64,000 bases of DNA from positions 1,426,001-1,490,000 of the forward strand of contig CAXXKR010000004.1 in assembly GCA_963674955.2 (NCBI GenBank), written 5' to 3'. The stretch comes from G963674955 sp963674955 (lineage in GTDB: Bacteria; Desulfobacterota; Desulfovibrionia; Desulfovibrionales; Desulfovibrionaceae). The position numbers and the translations under genes are program-made. Below, piece after piece: positions 43,593 through 51,573 of the stretch (position 1 is the first letter of the stretch; the number at the start of each line of letters is the position of its first letter). The notes beneath the pieces are model-generated. The model saw only the letters and a program-made list of their open reading frames with translations, searched no databases and was not told the DNA's origin.

Positions 43593-44912
43593 TCATTCAA
43601 TAAAAATCGCCGCGAGGTCCATTACATTGGTCCGGGTGGGGCCGGTTTTGAGCAGGGCGTCGGCCCTGTCCAGAAAATGATAGGCGTCATTGTCATCCAG
43701 ATACCGTAGCGGGTCCAGGCCGAGCCTGCGGGCCTTGTCCAAAGTGCCGGGCAGAATCACCCCCCCTGCCGCATCGGTAGGCCCATCGCTGCCGTCCGTG
43801 CCCACGCAAAGCAAGGAAACCCTGTCCGCGATTCCGGGACGCTTTTCCAGTTCCAGCCCGAGGGCCAGGGCCAGTTCCTGGTTGCGGCCGCCCTTGCCTT
43901 TGCCCCGGATGGTCACGGTGGTTTCACCACCCGCCAGCAGGCATATCCTGGACCCACGGGAAGCGCGCCTTTCCGTCTCGGCAGCCAACAGAACCGCGAC
44001 TTCCCTGGCCTCGCCTGTTAGTTCCGGGCGCAGGATTTGCGGCTCGTATCCCAACTCCCGCGCCGCATCGGAGGCTCCATCCAGGGCCATGTGGTTGGCG
44101 GCAATGATTACGTTTTCAACCCTTTCAAAGCAGGAATCGCCCTGCCTGACCGTCTCGGGGACACGGCCTGCCGCTCCCTTTTCCAGAAGCTCCATTACCG
44201 CACAGGGCATGCGCCCCCCAAGAGCGTATTTTGAAATAATTTCAAGGCAGAGATCAAATGTTGATTCGTCCGGGGCGGTAGGGCCGGAACCGATGACATC
44301 CAGGTCGTCGCCCACCACGTCGGAAATGATCAGGGCAATGACCGTGGCCGGTTCAAGGGCCTTGGCCAGATGCCCCCCCTTGATGGACGAGAGGTGCTTG
44401 CGAACGGCGTTTATCTCGTGGATCGAGGCCCCGCAATCAAGAAGCAGGCCCGTGACCAGCATCTTGTCCTCCAGGGTCACGGGCGGACGCGGGCAGGGAG
44501 CCAGAGCACTGGCTCCGCCGGAGAGCAGAAAAATGACCAAATCCTTGTCAGAGGCATCCGCGGCCAGGTCCAGAAGGCGTCCGGCCCCCCGCTCACCCAT
44601 GATGTCGGGCACGGGATGAGCGGATTCCATGACTTCCACACCGGACAGTTCAAGGCCGTGTCCGTATTTCGTGACCACTGTCCCTCCCCGGCAACGGTCG
44701 CCCAGAATCTGCGTCACGGCCTTGGCCATGGACGCGGAAGCCTTGCCCGCGCCCATGAGACCGACTCTCCCGTAATCCGAAAGATCGTACTTCCCGCCGC
44801 CGACCATGAGCCTGTCCCCTTCCAGGCGCAGGGCCGAAAGCACGGCGCGGTCCGCCGCCACGGCCTGTATGGCCCTGGACGCGAGGAACAGCAGTTTCTC
44901 CTTTCCGTCCAT
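43593..44912 (-). CDS. Glycerate 2-kinase, MOFRL family
   Basis: 439 aa. The N-terminal DUF4147 domain has LMGAGKASASMAKAV, VIFLLSGGASALAP and INAVRKHLSSIKGGHLAKAL; the C-terminal MOFRL domain has LAGGETTVTIRGKGKGGRN and VGTDGSDGPTDAAGG. Such enzymes phosphorylate D-glycerate to 2-phosphoglycerate. ATG 44912 has AAAAGGA seven bases upstream. It follows the hydroxyacid dehydrogenase by 16 bases; together they would carry glyoxylate or hydroxypyruvate through glycerate to glycolysis. Confidence 0.93.
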   Translation of the reverse strand: MDGKEKLLFLASRAIQAVAADRAVLSALRLEGDRLMVGGGKYDLSDYGRVGLMGAGKASASMAKAVTQILGDRCRGGTVVTKYGHGLELSGVEVMESAHPVPDIMGERGAGRLLDLAADASDKDLVIFLLSGGASALAPCPRPPVTLEDKMLVTGLLLDCGASIHEINAVRKHLSSIKGGHLAKALEPATVIALIISDVVGDDLDVIGSGPTAPDESTFDLCLEIISKYALGGRMPCAVMELLEKGAAGRVPETVRQGDSCFERVENVIIAANHMALDGASDAARELGYEPQILRPELTGEAREVAVLLAAETERRASRGSRICLLAGGETTVTIRGKGKGGRNQELALALGLELEKRPGIADRVSLLCVGTDGSDGPTDAAGGVILPGTLDKARRLGLDPLRYLDDNDAYHFLDRADALLKTGPTRTNVMDLAAIFIE

Positions 44913-44928
44913 TGATTCCTTTTGCCGA

Positions 44929-45906
44929 TTATTTCAGGACTTCCGGGTTGAGACAGGTTTCCGGTCGCTGGTCATTGAGCATGGCCAGAAGGTTGCGCGC
45001 CGCAAGAAGGGCCATGCCCGTGCGCGAATCCCTGGTGGCCGAACCCACGTGGGGCAGGATGACCGCGTTGTCCAGTTCCGCAAGGCCCTCGGCCATTTTC
45101 GGCTCGAACTCGTAAACATCCAGACCGGCCCCGGCGATCTCGCCCTTTTTCAGTGCCGCCACAAGGTCGTCCTCCTTGATTACGGGGCCGCGCGCCGTGT
45201 TGACCAGATAGGCTGTCGGCTTCATGCGGGAAAAGGCCCACTGGTCGAAAAGATGGCGGGTCTGCGGAGTAAGCGGGGTGTGAATGCTGATGAAATCCGA
45301 TTGCTTCAAAAGTTCGTCAAAGGAGACCAGGGACGCTCCCAGCTCCTTTTCCAGGACATGGTTGATGCGCCCCGAAGAGCTGGTATAGAGGACCTTCATT
45401 GCAAAGCCCCTGGACATCAGGGCCGTGGCCGTGCCGATGCGTCCCGCGCCCACGATGCCGAGAGTCCGGCCCTTCACGTCGCCGCCGATGAACTGAAGCG
45501 GACCCCAGCCGGTCCAGCTGCCGGAACGCATGATCCGGTCCGTCTCCACCACCCTGCGGGCCGCGGCGAAAATCAATGCCCAGGCCAGCTCGGCCGTGGC
45601 ATCAGTGAGTACGCCCGGAGTGTTGGACACGGGCAACCCCCGGCGCGTGGCCTCTCCAACGTCGATGTTGTCGAAGCCCACGGCGTAATTGGCGTAGCCC
45701 TTGAGGGAATCCGCAGCGTCGAAGAATTCCCCGTCGATCTTGTCCGAGAGCATGCCGATCACCCCGTCCCGGCCGCGCACGCTCTGCAAAAGCTCAACCC
45801 TGGTCAGGGGCCTGTCGTGTGGGCTGATCTCCACGCGGCAACTTTTTTTCAGCAATTCCAAGCCCTGGGCTGGTATTTCTCTGGTAACGAAAATATTCGG
45901 TCTCAT
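44929..45906 (-). CDS. D-2-hydroxyacid dehydrogenase, probable hydroxypyruvate/glyoxylate reductase
   Basis: 325 aa. Rossmann motif TLGIVGAGRIGTATAL; the catalytic Arg lies in YLVNTARGPVI, Glu in LDVYEFEP and His in VILPHVGSATRDS, so the active site is complete. The alternative GGRNAD-type reading is not needed. Pairing with a glycerate kinase downstream makes hydroxypyruvate/glyoxylate reductase the likeliest activity; lactate or phosphoglycerate specificity is less likely because there is no ACT domain. Confidence 0.9.
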   Translation of the reverse strand: MRPNIFVTREIPAQGLELLKKSCRVEISPHDRPLTRVELLQSVRGRDGVIGMLSDKIDGEFFDAADSLKGYANYAVGFDNIDVGEATRRGLPVSNTPGVLTDATAELAWALIFAAARRVVETDRIMRSGSWTGWGPLQFIGGDVKGRTLGIVGAGRIGTATALMSRGFAMKVLYTSSSGRINHVLEKELGASLVSFDELLKQSDFISIHTPLTPQTRHLFDQWAFSRMKPTAYLVNTARGPVIKEDDLVAALKKGEIAGAGLDVYEFEPKMAEGLAELDNAVILPHVGSATRDSRTGMALLAARNLLAMLNDQRPETCLNPEVLK

Positions 45907-46228
45907 GGTGTCAACTCTCTTGGATTACGCGACTGCGGTTATCTCGACAGAAATCCTTTATAGCCGCCGCCGGAAAATTAGTACAGTTCAGCCCTGGACA
46001 GCATGTTGGAGAGTACCTCTTTAATTTCCCTATGCTTTATGGGCGTTTCCTACTCACTGACTAGGAAATGCTTTAATTGACAGGTTTTTTCGAAAATGAT
46101 GTATGTTCATTTGTGTCACTTCTTCACTAAGAAACGCGCAATTGACAGACCTCAACCAAAGTGCTGTTTCCCTATTACGTGCTACGAAAAGCATAAATGA
46201 ATAATACGCCAATTTAAGAGGTAACGAC
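45907..46228. promoter_or_regulatory. Upstream region of wtpA with imperfect direct repeats
   Basis: 322 bases without a gene. Two related segments, 46052-46084 and 46121-46147, share TCACT, a GAAAyGC core and an exact AATTGACAG end, about 65 bases apart. They may be operators of a tungstate/molybdate-responsive regulator, but no known ModE or TunR site is recognised. The ribosome site AAGAGGTAACG lies just before the ATG. Confidence 0.45.
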
Positions 46229-47200
46229 ATGAAAAGCATCATCACCACCATCGCAGTTTTCACGTTGATTTTGGGTTTCGCCGCACAGGCTTCCGCCGAA
46301 CTCAAGGGAGAGGTAATCCTGTTTCACGCCGGAAGCCTGACCGTGCCCTTCGCACAGATTGAAAAGGACTTCGAGGCCCTGCACCCCGGAGTCGACATAC
46401 TCAGGGAAGGCGGCGGCAGCACCAAAATGGCCCGCATGATCTCCGAGCTGAAGAAACCGGCCGACATCATGGCCTCGGCCGACTACAAGGTCATCGACAA
46501 CAACCTGGTTCCGAACTATGCGGACTTCAACATCCGTTTCGCCCTCAACCAGCTGGTGCTCTGCTACACGGACCAGAGCAAGTTCGCCGCAGAGATCAAC
46601 GCGGACAACTGGTACGAAATCCTTGCACGCAAGGGCGTGGTCTGGGGCCACTCCGATCCCAACCTGGACCCCTGCGGCTATCGCAGCCTCATGGTCCTGC
46701 AGCTGGCTGAGAAGTTCTACAACAAGCCCGGCCTGAACGACCAGCTCATCGCCAACCGGCCCATCGAGAACGTCCGTCCCAAGTCCGTGCAGCTGGTCAA
46801 CCTGCTCAAGACCGGCAACATGGACTACGCTTGGGAATACCTCTCCGTGGCCGTTCAGCACGACCTGAAGTATGTGACCCTGGACGACCACATCAACCTG
46901 GGCAACTACAAGTACGACGATTTCTACAAGCAGGCCGTGGTCCAGGTCACCGGCAAAAAGCCCGGCACCTTCATCGAAAAGAAGGGCCAGTCCTGCACAT
47001 ACGGCCTGACCCTGGTCAAAGACGCGCCCAACAAGGAAGCCGCTGTCGCTTTCCTGGAATACCTGCTTTCACCCGAGGGCGGACTCAAGGTGCTCAAGGA
47101 CATGGGCCAGCCGCCGTTCATCCCCTGCCGCGTTCCCAGCCAGGAGATGATGGACAAGCTCCCCGGCCAGCTCAAGCCGCTGGTTGAAGTGAAGAACTAA
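46229..47200 (+). CDS. wtpA: Tungstate/molybdate-binding periplasmic protein
   Basis: 323 aa with a signal peptide ending in AQASA. The first strand and loop LFHAGSLTVPFAQIEKDFEA and GGSTKMARMISE are typical of oxyanion-binding proteins of the ModA/WtpA group, and HSDPNLDPCGYRSLM is the pattern I associate with WtpA. It delivers tungstate (or molybdate) to the ABC permease. Sulfate reducers need tungsten for formate dehydrogenases and aldehyde oxidoreductases. First gene of wtpABC; a stem-loop after its stop may keep its mRNA level above that of the permease. Confidence 0.9.
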   Translation: MKSIITTIAVFTLILGFAAQASAELKGEVILFHAGSLTVPFAQIEKDFEALHPGVDILREGGGSTKMARMISELKKPADIMASADYKVIDNNLVPNYADFNIRFALNQLVLCYTDQSKFAAEINADNWYEILARKGVVWGHSDPNLDPCGYRSLMVLQLAEKFYNKPGLNDQLIANRPIENVRPKSVQLVNLLKTGNMDYAWEYLSVAVQHDLKYVTLDDHINLGNYKYDDFYKQAVVQVTGKKPGTFIEKKGQSCTYGLTLVKDAPNKEAAVAFLEYLLSPEGGLKVLKDMGQPPFIPCRVPSQEMMDKLPGQLKPLVEVKN

Positions 47201-47214
47201 AGGCAACCAACAAG

Positions 47215-47249
47215 GGCGGGATACGGCGCATGAGCAGTCGTGTCCCGCC
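47215..47249 (+). promoter_or_regulatory. Intercistronic stem-loop between wtpA and wtpB
   Basis: GGCGGGATACG pairs with CGTGTCCCGCC (one G-U pair) across a 13-base loop, followed by TCTTT. It is not a full terminator but may partly stop transcription or protect the wtpA message. Confidence 0.65.
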
Positions 47250-47258
47250 TCTTTCAAC

Positions 47259-48044
47259 ATGATCAGCAACAAAGACCCCTTCATCCGTCTGGCCTTCCTC
47301 TGCGCCGCCGTGGTCCTGACCTTCATTCTCCTGCCCCTGGGGGAAATGATGTTCCAGCCGACCGTCTCCGGCATGAAGGAAACCATCCTGGACAAGGATG
47401 TTCAAAAGGCCATCTTCCTAAGCATCTCCACTTCAATGGCCGCTGCCGGGATATCCTTCATCATTGGAACGCCTTTCGCCTATCTGCTGGCGCGCAGGGA
47501 ATTTCCAGGTAAAAAACTGATGGAAAGCGTCATCGACCTGCCCATCATGATCCCCCACCCGGTGGTGGGCATCGCCATACTGGGCATAGCCGGACGCAAT
47601 CACTGGCTGGGTGAGATACTGCTCTCCCTCGGCGTAAAGCTCATGGGCAGCGTCACCGGCATCATCACCGTGCTGACCTTCGTGGGCCTGCCCTTCTACG
47701 TGAACGCGGTCAAGAGCGGATTCGAAGCGGTTCCGCCAAGGCTTGAAAAAGTTTCCAGAACCCTCGGGGCCTCAACCGCCGAGACTTTTTTCCGGGTCAC
47801 CTTCCCCCTGGCCTGGAGGAGCATGCTGGTGGGCATAATCATGTGCATCGCCAGGGCCATCAGCGAATTCGGAGCCATCGTCATCGTGGCCTACCATCCC
47901 ATGGTGGCGCCGGTCATGATCTACGAGCGGTTCACGGCCTACGGCCTCAAGTACTCGCAGCCCGTGGCCGTGTGGCTGATACTGGTCTCTCTTATACTTT
48001 TCTTTCTTTTGCGCTGGATTTCCAGGGAAAAGGTGCTCCGATGA
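47259..48044 (+). CDS. wtpB: Tungstate/molybdate ABC transporter permease
   Basis: 261 aa, five to six transmembrane helices. The cytoplasmic EAA loop is VSRTLGASTAETFFRVTFPL, which contacts the ATPase. The helix segments IMIPHPVVGIAILGIAG and FGAIVIVAYHPMVAPVMIYE are usual in ModB/WtpB. ATG 47259 lacks a strong ribosome site. Overlaps wtpC by four bases. Confidence 0.9.
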   Translation: MISNKDPFIRLAFLCAAVVLTFILLPLGEMMFQPTVSGMKETILDKDVQKAIFLSISTSMAAAGISFIIGTPFAYLLARREFPGKKLMESVIDLPIMIPHPVVGIAILGIAGRNHWLGEILLSLGVKLMGSVTGIITVLTFVGLPFYVNAVKSGFEAVPPRLEKVSRTLGASTAETFFRVTFPLAWRSMLVGIIMCIARAISEFGAIVIVAYHPMVAPVMIYERFTAYGLKYSQPVAVWLILVSLILFFLLRWISREKVLR

Positions 48045-49075
48045 TCGAAATCAGGGACCTTTGCGTGGAGCTGCCCGGATTCAGCCTCAAAAACATCCGC
48101 CTTTCCGTTGAGGACGGCGAATTCTTCTCCCTCATGGGGCCGACCGGTTCCGGTAAGTCAGTACTCCTGGAGGTAATGGCCGGGCTGCTGCCCGTGAAAA
48201 GCGGCTCCATCCATCTTCACGGCAGGGACATAACCAAAATGCCGCCCGAGAAAAGAGGCTTCGGCATCGTCTACCAGGACTGCGCCCTTTTCCCCCACCT
48301 CACGGTTAGACAGAACATCAGCTACGGCCTGCGCTACCAGCGTAACGGCAAAAGCGCGGGCGACTCCCTGGACACCCTTGCCGAGCAATTGGGAATCAGG
48401 CATCTTCTGGACCGCTCGGTGCACGGCCTGAGCGGAGGGGAACGCCAGCGCACCGCCCTGGCCAGGGCGCTCATCGTCAAGCCGGACGTGCTGCTGCTGG
48501 ACGAGCCAATGTCCGCCCTTGATCCCAATTTTCGCCAGGACGTGCAAAACATCCTTAAAAATCTCCACGATAAAATGGGCATCACCTTTCTCATGGTCAC
48601 CCATAATTTCGGGGAGGTCATGTTCTTGTCGAGAAGCGCATCGGTCATCAGGGAAGGCAGACTGATGCAGACCGGAAGGGTCTCGGAGATATTCGAACGT
48701 CCGGCGAACCCCTTTGTGGCGGAATTCGTGGGCATGAAGAACATCTTTCCCGTGAACAGGGAAAACGGGCTGGCAAGGCTGGAGGGCCTGGACATCAGCA
48801 TAGGAAACGACCGAGGCCAGGGATCTCATCTGGCCGTCAGGCCGGAAGAGATAGTAATCCTGAAGGACGAGGGCGGAAACAAGAGCAGATTCAACACCTT
48901 CGAGGCCACGGTCCAAAGCATATTCCCTGTGGGCTTCTACACCGAAATACGCCTGCTCTGCTCCGGACACCTCTTCACGGCCTTTGCCACAGGCAGGCAG
49001 GCCCGGGAAATGGAACTTGGGCCCGACAAAAGCGTTCTCATATTCATCCCGGAAACCGCCACCCACATATTCTGA
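48041..49075 (+). CDS. wtpC: Tungstate/molybdate ABC transporter ATPase
   Basis: 344 aa. Walker A GPTGSGKSVLLEV, Q-loop YQDCALFPHLT, signature LSGGERQRTALARAL and Walker B LLLDEPMSALDP are intact. A C-terminal extension of about 110 residues (from FVAEFVGMKN) includes LAVRPEEIVI and a beta-rich TOBE-like domain, as in MalK/ModC-type ATPases, where it may bind the oxyanion to stop transport. Starts on an ATGA overlap; an upstream 66-codon extension is not coding. Confidence 0.92.
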   Translation: MIEIRDLCVELPGFSLKNIRLSVEDGEFFSLMGPTGSGKSVLLEVMAGLLPVKSGSIHLHGRDITKMPPEKRGFGIVYQDCALFPHLTVRQNISYGLRYQRNGKSAGDSLDTLAEQLGIRHLLDRSVHGLSGGERQRTALARALIVKPDVLLLDEPMSALDPNFRQDVQNILKNLHDKMGITFLMVTHNFGEVMFLSRSASVIREGRLMQTGRVSEIFERPANPFVAEFVGMKNIFPVNRENGLARLEGLDISIGNDRGQGSHLAVRPEEIVILKDEGGNKSRFNTFEATVQSIFPVGFYTEIRLLCSGHLFTAFATGRQAREMELGPDKSVLIFIPETATHIF

Positions 49076-49094
49076 CCGACCGTAATCAGTCCCG

Positions 49095-50222
49095 TCAAGC
49101 GCCCTTGAGGGGAAGATGCACATGTATGGGTTCCGACACCTCGTGTCCGCTGAGGGAAAAGTTCTTGAGCCTGGAAATGCTGGTGGTGGTCAACTCCTGG
49201 CCCTTGGCCATGAGCAGCGCCCCCTCCGTGGTGCTCACTCCGCCGGCCAAGATCATGCCCACTTCAAGTTTCTCCAGGGGCAAGGCGCGGGATATGTAGC
49301 CCTGATCCTGGCAAAGAACCCTTTCAAAGGCCGCAAGGAGCTTGGGATTGTACATTCGTCCCCGGGTCCTGAGCTCGGCGAAGGCCTCGGGCGGATTCAC
49401 ACCCTTGTATTCAAGGGTGTCGAAGTCAATGGCCAGCTTGAGCATCTGGGCGCCGAACGACCCCTTGGGATCGCTGGAAAATGAATCCTCCTGCCTGGCA
49501 ATGATGTCGGCCACGCCATCAAGGCTGGGGATGTGAGCGATGAGCCCCGAGCCGACAATGGGATGCAGGGAAACGATCTGTTCCTCTTCCGGGTTGAGGG
49601 CTTCGCCGGCATACTTTCTTCTCAGCAACTCCTCGGGCACGATGATGCAGCCGATCTGGGACATCATGGCCGCCAGTTCCAGTTTCCAGAGATTGGGCAG
49701 GTTCAGGTGCTTGCCGACTCTGCTGATGTTGCGCCTGATTCTCTCGCAACGGCCGAACGCTTCGGGGTTGGACAGGGACAAAATCTCGGTCAGCACCTTC
49801 ACGCTGCCGCGCAGCGTATCCCGCAAAAAGGTCTTTTCAGCGGTTACCAGCCTGTATTGTTCTAGGCCGGCCCTGATGGCGTCAGCCAGATCGGCCTCGT
49901 CGCAGGGCTTGGTCAAAAACCTGAACACGCTGCCCTGGTTGACCGCGGCCATGGCCGCGTCCAAATCCGCATAGCCGGTAAGCATCATCCGTACGGTATC
50001 CGGCGACAGGGACCGCACGTGCCCCAAGAACTCGACCCCGTCCATCTCGGGCATGCGCAAATCGGAAACAACCACGGCAAAAGGCTTCTGAGACCTGATC
50101 TTCTCTATGGCCGCCTCGCCGCCGAGGGCAGTTTCAACATCAAAGGTAAAGGCGAGATTGCGCTTGTAGCTGGACAACACGTTGGGCTCGTCATCCACAA
50201 ACAGAATTCGTTCATTGGCCAT
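49095..50222 (-). CDS. Response regulator with degenerate HD-GYP-like output domain
   Basis: 375 aa. The receiver is complete: DDE, phospho-Asp in VVVSDLRMPEMDG, Thr in MMLTGY and Lys in FLTKPCD. Residues about 140-290 follow the HD-GYP layout (LAAMMSQIGCIIVPEELL, LHPIVGSGLIAHIPSL, IIARQEDSF), but the HD pair is replaced by Ser-Gln and the HHE/GYP residues are not conserved, so c-di-GMP hydrolysis is unlikely. Probably a signalling adaptor. It starts 11 bases inside the end of the interrupted HDOD regulator gene and follows it in the same operon as the histidine kinase. Confidence 0.85.
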   Translation of the reverse strand: MANERILFVDDEPNVLSSYKRNLAFTFDVETALGGEAAIEKIRSQKPFAVVVSDLRMPEMDGVEFLGHVRSLSPDTVRMMLTGYADLDAAMAAVNQGSVFRFLTKPCDEADLADAIRAGLEQYRLVTAEKTFLRDTLRGSVKVLTEILSLSNPEAFGRCERIRRNISRVGKHLNLPNLWKLELAAMMSQIGCIIVPEELLRRKYAGEALNPEEEQIVSLHPIVGSGLIAHIPSLDGVADIIARQEDSFSSDPKGSFGAQMLKLAIDFDTLEYKGVNPPEAFAELRTRGRMYNPKLLAAFERVLCQDQGYISRALPLEKLEVGMILAGGVSTTEGALLMAKGQELTTTSISRLKNFSLSGHEVSEPIHVHLPLKGA

Positions 50223-51555
50223 CGGGCTCCTCCGTTCTGGCGACCTTCAAGCAGCCTTCCCTCCACGCGGGAAGCCTGTCCGTCATCCCGATGGTTTCAA
50301 GATACTCCATGTCTATCTCACTCACCGAATAATGCGGATTCGGGGTATAAAATTCATGCTCCAGGGCGTCGGCCACATGGACCGCCGTCAAAGGCGAAAA
50401 TCCCATCTCTCCGGACTCCCTGGGGGTGTGATGAAAGGCAAGGGCCTGGACCACCTCCGCCGAAAACCCCCATAGCCCTATCAGATAGCAAACCACGTTT
50501 GTCCGGGCTCAAGTACATCGCCATCGATGAAATCAGCGTGCGCAAGGGACACAAGTACCTGACCTTGGTCATGGATCTGAAAAGCGGGGCTGTGGTGTTT
50601 GTCGGGGACGGCAAAGGGCGCCGACCTGGGCATGGGTCGTCTTGAAGAATCTCTGTTCCACATGGCGCACTCCACGGTTCTCCTTTTGCACGATGCCTAT
50701 TATCTCGGCATACTCTTCATTGAAGCCGCTGGCCAGAATCAGCTTGCCCACATCGTGCAACACTCCGGCCACAAAACACCTGTCGCAAGACTCTACGGGT
50801 TGGCTCTCGCTCTGGGCGATGACCCTGGCCATCGCCCCGGTCGCCACTCCGTGCTGGGAAAGCTCGTTTATTGAATAGTTCAACAGTGAACCGGGCTTGA
50901 ATTCCGAAAAAAGCTTGACCGTGAGAATCAGGCTTTCAACTATCTCGGAGCCCAGAAGCACAACGGCCTGGGCCGGGCTGGATACGTGGCGGCGGAGACC
51001 GAAGAAGGAGGAGTTGACCAGCTTGAGAATGGTTGTGGACATTCCCAGGTCTTTTGAAATCAAATTTCCCACCCTTTCCATGGAATAATCTTCCCTGGCC
51101 AGTTCCTCCCTGACCTGGACGTACAATTCCGGCAGGGCCGGAAGCTCCTCCAGACCGGAAACGATCTTCTTGACCCGCTGGTCGGTCATGATCTCCCGGA
51201 GTTGAAAGGCATGTTCCAGGGTGGAAATGAGTTCCTCCTCTGGGCAGGGCTTGCTGAGAAACTGATGGGCCGGCTTGACGGATTTCATGACCATGTCCAG
51301 TTCCGAATGGCCGGACAGGACTATCCTCACAACCTCGGGATGCTTCTCCTGGACCATTGAAAGCACTTCCGCACCGTCCATGTGGGGCATGCGCATGTCA
51401 GTGACCACTATGTCCGGCTGCTCCCTGTCCAGGACTTCCATTGCCTCCCTGCCCTCGGAACAGAAAGTCATCTCCCACTTGTCGGCGTAGTTGAAAAGCG
51501 ACCGCCGCAAGCCGTTCAAAACATTCTTGTCGTCATCTATGAACATTATTTTCAT
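50212..51555 (-). pseudogene. Response regulator-HDOD gene interrupted by transposase fragment
   Basis: The 5' part (51555 to 50617) encodes a receiver (phospho-Asp in IVVTDMRMPHMDG, Lys in FLSKPCPEEE) and the first two thirds of an HDOD domain (ELPALPELYVQVREEL, ISKDLGMSTTILKLVNS, GVLHDVGKLILASG). At HAQVGA the frame runs into foreign DNA and stops at 50571. The natural continuation, YLIGLWGFSAEVVQALAFHH and the remaining 90 residues, resumes exactly in the same frame at 50487 and ends at 50212. The 129-bp insert is a multiple of three but contains in-frame stops. A 328-aa product could still be made. HDOD regulators often act in nutrient or stress signalling. Confidence 0.88.
50488..50616 (+). 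mobile_element. Internal fragment of an ISL3-family transposase
   Basis: 129 bases that on the plus strand read LKYIAIDEISVRKGHKYLTL then VMDLKSGAVVFVGDGKG, the catalytic-core segment of ISL3 transposases around the first DDE aspartate (AIDE). Neither end of an IS, no terminal inverted repeats and no full gene are present. The fragment sits precisely between two adjacent codons of the HDOD gene; GCAAA occurs at both its ends. Confidence 0.85.
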
Positions 51556-51573
51556 TTCGACCCCTCGCCGGCC

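Noticed and set aside
50569..50571. In-frame TGA in the receiver-HDOD gene as a third selenocysteine codon
   Set aside because: The stop lies inside the ISL3 transposase fragment, which has further stops in this frame, and normal HDOD sequence resumes only after it.
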